Assembly: GCA_035650355.1 (NCBI GenBank)
Contig: DASRHT010000029.1
Coordinates: 1-64,000, forward strand
DNA from: DASRHT01 sp035650355
Lineage (GTDB): Bacteria; Chloroflexota; Ktedonobacteria; Ktedonobacterales; Ktedonobacteraceae
DNA: 64,000 bases
Reading direction: 5' to 3'
Shown: positions 59,973-64,000 of the stretch, piece by piece
How the letters are laid out: every line of letters begins with the position of its first letter
Position numbering within the stretch: the first letter of the stretch is position 1
Position numbers and translations under genes: made by a program
Notes under the pieces: model-generated
Databases searched by the model: none
The model's input: the letters and a program-made list of their open reading frames with translations, nothing else
Told to the model about the DNA's origin: nothing

Positions 59973-61334
59973 TTAGTAGCGGGCTTTGCTCCATCGTTCA
60001 ACCGCTTGATGACGGGCTGCGGCGCTACGTACGGGTCTGCTATCGTCAATTTTGGAGAGTAAATTCCCCAGGCTAATCAGGCTGTCCAGGTTATGGGCAG
60101 GCAGGAAGTCGTCAATGAACGGCAATGCTGTCTTCATGCCAATCGTTAAGGGCCGGTAATCGGGCGAGCCCAGCAGCGGGTTGAGCCAGATCAGGCGATG
60201 GCAGCTATGTTGCAGGCGATCCATTTCGATCTGTAGCACACCCGCATCTCCGCGATCCCAGCCGTCGCTGATGATCAGCACCACCGCTCCACGGCCCAAA
60301 ACGCGTTTGGCCCACTGATGATTAAAGTGGTGCAGCGTGTCGCCGATACGCGTGCCACCCGACCAGTCCTGCACCGATTTGGCAACGTCGCGCACGGCAT
60401 CGTCAACGTCGCGCTTTTTCAACTGGCGCGTGATGCGGGTCAGGCGCGTCCCGAAGACGAAGGTTTCGACGTTCATCAGACCATTCGAGATGGTGTGAAT
60501 GAAGTGCAGCAGTAGCCGCGAATAGAGGCTCATGGAGCCGCTGATATCGCAGATGATGACTAGCGGGCGCGGTTTGTATTTTATCTCGCGCCATGTCAAT
60601 TCAATCAGTTCCGCACCATATTTCAGATTGCGGCGCACAATGCGGCGCATATCCGGGTAGGAGCCGCTCCTGGCGGGCGCTTTGCGGCGCGTCCGGCGCA
60701 TCCCCAGATTCCAGCGCATCTCCGCCATCAGTCTCTTAGCTTCCTGTACCTCTTCCCAGGTGAAGTTCTCGAAATCTTTCTTCCTCAGTTGTTCGATGGC
60801 ACTGTAGGCGGTACCCTGTGGTGGCTGCCCGGTATCATCATCGTCGTCACGCTCTTCGCGGACGTTGCGTGGCTGACGGCGCTCGGTTGGACGCATCTCC
60901 TGCCGGAGCTCTTTGCGCGTATCGGCGTTCATATGTTCCGCCAGGCGTTTGCGCTCCGATGGCGGGATACGCATCTGGCGTTCCTCACGCTTAGCCGCGC
61001 CCGAACGCTCCTTATCTTTCTTGTTTTGCTGGTCGCGCATCAACCAGTAATAGGTGAACATCTGGTTGAAGATCGGCTCTTTCTCGTGTTTGGTCAGCAG
61101 GCAGCACTTGAGGGTATGATAAAACTCCTCTTTATCGGTAATATCGATCAGGTTCAGCGTCTCAGCCAGCTCCAGAATCTGGTGCGGCCCCACGTTAATA
61201 TCCGATTCCCAGAGCAGGCGACCAAATTCGGTTAAGCGGTAGAGCAGGCGCTCGCCGCGTTCGATATCAAGCGGTCGTAATTCCAGCGCTATTTTTTCCG
61301 GGGTGGCTCCATTGTCCTGTGGGAGTGCGTTCAT
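59973..61334 (-). CDS. coxE: CoxE-like VWA-domain protein
   Basis: A 453-residue protein. The N-terminal helical part (to ~110) is followed by a highly charged linker (~110-190, with D-rich and R-rich runs), and a von Willebrand A domain starts near 258: MIDAS VIICDISGSMSLYS, DWSGGTRIGDTL (threonine ligand) and VVLIISDGWDRGD. In cox clusters CoxE works with the CoxD ATPase to mature the molybdenum hydroxylase. The start at 61334 is 7 bases after the MoxR stop; GGGGAG lies before ATG. Confidence 0.9.
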   Translation of the reverse strand: MNALPQDNGATPEKIALELRPLDIERGERLLYRLTEFGRLLWESDINVGPHQILELAETLNLIDITDKEEFYHTLKCCLLTKHEKEPIFNQMFTYYWLMRDQQNKKDKERSGAAKREERQMRIPPSERKRLAEHMNADTRKELRQEMRPTERRQPRNVREERDDDDDTGQPPQGTAYSAIEQLRKKDFENFTWEEVQEAKRLMAEMRWNLGMRRTRRKAPARSGSYPDMRRIVRRNLKYGAELIELTWREIKYKPRPLVIICDISGSMSLYSRLLLHFIHTISNGLMNVETFVFGTRLTRITRQLKKRDVDDAVRDVAKSVQDWSGGTRIGDTLHHFNHQWAKRVLGRGAVVLIISDGWDRGDAGVLQIEMDRLQHSCHRLIWLNPLLGSPDYRPLTIGMKTALPFIDDFLPAHNLDSLISLGNLLSKIDDSRPVRSAAARHQAVERWSKARY

Positions 61335-61340
61335 AGCTTG

Positions 61341-62249
61341 CTAGGCTCCCCGGATTTTCTGCAACGTTTTACCCAGATCGCCGCCGCCAATTTTCAGTAT
61401 ATCGTCCTGATATTTCAGCAATGCCCCAAGCGTTTCGCGCACTGGCCCCTCCACCAGCTCCAACTGGTTCAACGCGAGCAGGGAGCTGATCCAATCGAGC
61501 GTTTCCGCGACACCGGGCGCTTTATACAGATCGACGCTGCGCAGTTCGCGCACAAAGGCGCAGACCTGCCTGGCTAAGCGTTCTGGCACGCCGGGCATAC
61601 GCGCCAGGACAATCGCGTACTCTTTTTCCAGCGTTGGGAAATCGATCCAGTAATAGAGGCAGCGCCGCCGCAGGGCATCATGAATCTCGCGTGTGCGGTT
61701 GGACGTGATAATCACAAATGGCGTCTCTTTGGCCTGAATCGTCCCGATTTCGGGAATGGTGATCTGGAAGTCGGAGAGCAGCTCTAGCAGATATGCCTCA
61801 AACTCCTCGTCGCTACGGTCGAGTTCATCAATCAGCAGAACGGGAGGCTTGCTATTGGCAGGATCGATGGCTTGAAGCAGTGGACGCTGCATCAAAAAAT
61901 CGGGGCCGAAAATCTCTTTCAGCTCATCCTGGCGATTCGTGCCGCTTGCTTCCATCAGGCGGATATAGAGCATCTGGCGCGTATAGTTCCATTCGTACAC
62001 GGCTGTGCTGATATCGATGCCCTCGTAACATTGGAGGCGAATCAGTCGGGTATCCAGGGCTGCGGCCAGAACTTTGGCGACCTCCGTCTTGCCTACTCCT
62101 GGTTCACCTTCCAGCAGCAGCGGCTTGCGCCGTTTGAGAGCCAGGTATACCGCTGTCGCCAGGCTGCGGTCCGCTACATAATTGTGGGCAAACATCGCCC
62201 GTTGTACATCTTCAATACCTGTAAAGTTTGTCAACAAATCCTGCTCCAA
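61341..62249 (-). CDS. coxD: MoxR/CoxD-type AAA+ ATPase
   Basis: A 302-residue AAA+ protein: Walker A LLLEGEPGVGKTEVAKVLA (GxxGxGKT at 48-55), Walker B PVLLIDELDRSDEEFEA (~138), sensor 1 FVIITSNRTREIHDALRRRC. In Oligotropha, CoxD assembles the Cu/Mo centre of CO dehydrogenase together with CoxE; here the same role is inferred. TTG 62249 follows GGGAGG. The pair with coxE is tightly spaced. Confidence 0.93.
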   Translation of the reverse strand: MEQDLLTNFTGIEDVQRAMFAHNYVADRSLATAVYLALKRRKPLLLEGEPGVGKTEVAKVLAAALDTRLIRLQCYEGIDISTAVYEWNYTRQMLYIRLMEASGTNRQDELKEIFGPDFLMQRPLLQAIDPANSKPPVLLIDELDRSDEEFEAYLLELLSDFQITIPEIGTIQAKETPFVIITSNRTREIHDALRRRCLYYWIDFPTLEKEYAIVLARMPGVPERLARQVCAFVRELRSVDLYKAPGVAETLDWISSLLALNQLELVEGPVRETLGALLKYQDDILKIGGGDLGKTLQKIRGA

Positions 62250-62368
62250 CGGAAGCCTCCCATAACAGACTATGCCACGCCGTACACAAAAAGTAGTACC
62301 CTTTATTCTAAGCTATACGAAAGGAAGTTAGCAAGTTGCGTTGCTCTATGGCTCTGCGTCATCAGGCA

Positions 62369-63472
62369 TTACACCAGGATTTTGCCATCTTTTAAGAAAA
62401 GCGTATCATCGACCCAGACCTCCCCTGACGTACGCAGATCGCACACCATATCCCAGTGCAGCGCGGACTGATTGACTCCTCCCGTTTCAGGATAACTGGA
62501 GCCCAGCGCCATGTGGATGGTGCCGCCGATTTTCTCGTCGAAGAGGGTATTCCTGATGCTCCGGCTGATCCGCATATTGTTGCCAAAAGCGAATTCGCCC
62601 ACGTAGCGCGCGCCCGCGTCAAGTTCGAGCATTTGTAGCAGGAAGTCCTGTCCCTCGCGTGCGCTGGCCTCGACGACTTTCCCCTCCTGGAATACCAGCC
62701 TGATGCCATCGACTGCGCGACTCTCGTAGGTCGCGGGAATATCAAAACGAATGGCTCCATTGACGCTGTTCTCAATCGGTCCCGTAAAAAACTCTCCGCT
62801 GGGGAAATTGCGTTTGCCATCGCTATTGATAAAGATGCGATTCTCAATCGAGAGCGTCAGATCGGTGCCTTCTCCAATCACGCGTATCTGTTTGTGTCCC
62901 ACCAGCCAATCGACCAGTCGCTGCTGCTGCGCTGCCAGGTCCTTCCAGCGCGCGATAGGATCGGGATCATTGAGGAAGCAGGCGTCGAAAACGAATTCTT
63001 CAAAGTCGTGCAGCGACATATTGGCGTCCTGGGCGGAGGCGTGTGTGGGGTAGAGCGTGGTGCTCCAGCGGAAGGCTTTTTCCTGCTCGCGCCTGCGAAA
63101 TGTGCTTGCTATTTCACGCATAGCCTGCCGCCGTTTGGATGCCTGTGCAGGATCGATGCCGCTCATCGCTTTCGTATTACTTCTCGCCCCGATTCTCAGC
63201 CGGGCGGTTGCTTTCTCTGCGAGCAGTTGGTCAATGGGAGACGGTGTTACCAGTTGTGTCTCGTTGCCTTCGCGCAGCAGGATCTCGTCGAGGGCCTCCA
63301 GGTCAATCACCGGTATCGGCTGCGCCCCCATATGCAGAGCCTCGCGGTATAGGGCTTCAATGAGCGGAGCAGCGAGTGGTGTGCTATAAATGGCGAAAAT
63401 ATCTCCTGGCTTGAGATACAGGCAATAATGGACCAGCGTATGCGCCCAGCGCTCTATGCGGATATCGTGCAT
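62369..63472 (-). CDS. M29 aminopeptidase
   Basis: A 367-residue metallo-aminopeptidase of the thermophilic (AmpS/PepS/aminopeptidase T) family. The metal ligands are visible in order: Glu in IGEGTDLTLS, Glu in YVGEFAFGNN, His in TIHMALGSSY with the Tyr, and His/Asp in ALHWDMVCDLR. A dimeric cytoplasmic enzyme with broad specificity is expected. AAAGGAAA lies before ATG 63472. It is placed between the coxM-type gene and coxD, but a long perfect hairpin separates it from coxM. Confidence 0.92.
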   Translation of the reverse strand: MHDIRIERWAHTLVHYCLYLKPGDIFAIYSTPLAAPLIEALYREALHMGAQPIPVIDLEALDEILLREGNETQLVTPSPIDQLLAEKATARLRIGARSNTKAMSGIDPAQASKRRQAMREIASTFRRREQEKAFRWSTTLYPTHASAQDANMSLHDFEEFVFDACFLNDPDPIARWKDLAAQQQRLVDWLVGHKQIRVIGEGTDLTLSIENRIFINSDGKRNFPSGEFFTGPIENSVNGAIRFDIPATYESRAVDGIRLVFQEGKVVEASAREGQDFLLQMLELDAGARYVGEFAFGNNMRISRSIRNTLFDEKIGGTIHMALGSSYPETGGVNQSALHWDMVCDLRTSGEVWVDDTLFLKDGKILV

Positions 63473-63515
63473 GTCTATTTCCTTTGAGTTTGAGTGAGAG
63501 GCGTATAATGCGACA

Positions 63516-63560
63516 GAAATCATGCAAGTACGCTTGTTACGGGCGTACTTGCATGATTTC
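63516..63560. terminator. 18 bp perfect hairpin between coxM-type and M29 genes
   Basis: Arms 63516-63533 and 63543-63560 are exact complements (GAAATCATGCAAGTACGC), with a 9-base loop. It lies 40 bases after the stop of the FAD-subunit gene on the minus strand. It may be a terminator, though no T-run follows. Confidence 0.6.
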
Positions 63561-63600
63561 TTACATGCTACAAACAGGTCTTAATCAGGGCTAACGATAG

Positions 63601-64000
63601 TTATGCTCGTTCGAGCGCGCGGGTGATGGCGCGGCGTGTGACCACCGTAGTCATCTGGCGGCGATACTCTTTCGAGCCGTGAATGTCGGCCACAATTTCC
63701 AGCCCATCGGCGGCGTGGCTGGCTGCTTCCGCGATGGTTGCCTCGTCGAGCTTCTTGCCCACGAGAGCCGCTTCCACAGTTTTTGCGCGCGCCGTCTGCA
63801 TTGCAGCGCCGGTGATCGCGATTCCTGCTGCCGTGCAGGTGCCGTCGGGGCCGAGCGTAATAGTGGCGGCGCATCCCGCGACGGCATAATGGGACGCTTT
63901 ATTCGCCAGCTTCTCGTAGGCGCTGCCCATCTTACCGGACGGCGTGGCGAAGCGAACCTCAAGCACGATTTCGTTTGCAGCCAGAGCCGTGCTGAAGGTG
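63601..64000 (-). CDS. CoxM-type FAD-binding subunit of a molybdenum hydroxylase (partial)
   Basis: The C-terminal ~132 residues of a CO-dehydrogenase/xanthine-dehydrogenase medium subunit; the N-terminus lies beyond the right edge. The frame reads on through ALAANEIVLEVRFATPSG (the LxxxEIIxxVxxP pattern), then SAYEKLANKASHYAVAGCAA (R/K-x-DYA-like segment), CTAAGIAITGAA and TVVTRRAITRALERA at the end, all typical. It carries FAD between the FeS and Mo subunits. An internal GTG at 63966 is not the start, because the open frame continues upstream. Confidence 0.85.
   Translation of the reverse strand, partial: TFSTALAANEIVLEVRFATPSGKMGSAYEKLANKASHYAVAGCAATITLGPDGTCTAAGIAITGAAMQTARAKTVEAALVGKKLDEATIAEAASHAADGLEIVADIHGSKEYRRQMTTVVTRRAITRALERA

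Noticed and set aside
1..64000. CRISPR array, tRNA or rRNA genes
   Set aside because: No regularly spaced direct repeats with unique spacers, no cloverleaf-like intergenic segments and no rRNA-like sequence were seen on reading both strands. A covariance search would be needed to exclude a tRNA fully.

Overview
The window looks like a chromosomal segment from a Chloroflexota bacterium, most likely of the class Ktedonobacteria (Ktedonobacter/Dictyobacter relatives). This is inferred from the gene set: a fused branched-chain-type E1 dehydrogenase, a cox-type molybdo-hydroxylase accessory cluster, a MurJ with a long disordered head, many small proline-rich membrane proteins, roadblock/TPR and FHA/pseudokinase proteins, frequent GTG/TTG starts with strong GGAGG sites, and many short palindromic repeats. 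Base composition is moderate, a little above half GC by eye. No rRNA, tRNA, CRISPR array, prophage or complete insertion sequence was found. No 16S gene is present, so the taxonomy is an inference.

Layout. 1-5.5 kb: a MITE, a YggT-like membrane protein, a bifunctional-nuclease-domain protein, lexA with its promoter, and three membrane proteins including a DedA. 5.5-6.4 kb is almost gene-free and holds a 34-codon remnant of a response regulator. 6.4-16.8 kb: a zinc-ribbon membrane peptide, a membrane-linked sulfite-oxidase-type molybdoenzyme, a lipoprotein, paired MaoC hot-dog proteins, a PIG-V-like mannosyltransferase, an FMN 2-hydroxy-acid oxidase, a membrane coiled-coil protein, a Tat-exported vanadium haloperoxidase, an amidohydrolase and a Nudix hydrolase. 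16.9-23.4 kb: GH42 beta-galactosidase, a stand-alone E1-alpha, a divergent fused E1 alpha-beta, and a RAYT transposase beside its own inverted repeats. 23.6-32.1 kb: coiled-coil and five-zinc-ribbon proteins, a probable M16 peptidase-TPR-roadblock-ndk operon, a cysteine-rich small protein, a CPBP protease and a membrane protein. 32.2-45.2 kb: a TIGR04283-type glycosyltransferase and a Tes/MJ0619-type radical SAM enzyme with a possible attenuator leader, a CPT-like kinase, DinB, pncB, a hydrolase, a coiled-coil membrane protein, a flavin disulfide reductase, zwf and pepF. 45.2-58.5 kb: glycosyltransferase, ggt, ICMT-type methyltransferase, manC, a delta-9 desaturase, murJ-hom, an EncFtn-like ferritin, a pseudokinase-FHA protein and an LCP ligase. 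58.7-64 kb: two xdhC/coxI-type genes, coxE, a MoxR/coxD ATPase, an M29 aminopeptidase and the C-terminal part of a CoxM-type FAD subunit cut by the window edge.

How the parts connect. manC, MurJ, the LCP protein and the glycosyltransferases point to cell-envelope glycan assembly. The desaturase, the Tes-like radical SAM enzyme and the DedA protein suggest membrane-lipid remodelling. The two E1 proteins, the disulfide reductase and zwf belong to central carbon and redox metabolism, but no E2 gene is present. The cox-type cluster matures a molybdenum hydroxylase whose structural genes start at or beyond the right edge.

The most striking non-coding signal is a set of five short mobile elements, at 78-213, 20032-20138, 45275-45439, 50347-50513 and 55627-55803. 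Three have exact 9-10 bp target duplications, one an exact 8 bp match and one a 9 bp near-match. Most ends read CAG...CTG, and four carry a perfect central hairpin whose sequence differs in every copy. Other structure includes four GTAGGGGC-type palindromes, a RAYT with its own repeat cluster, and a possible leader attenuator.
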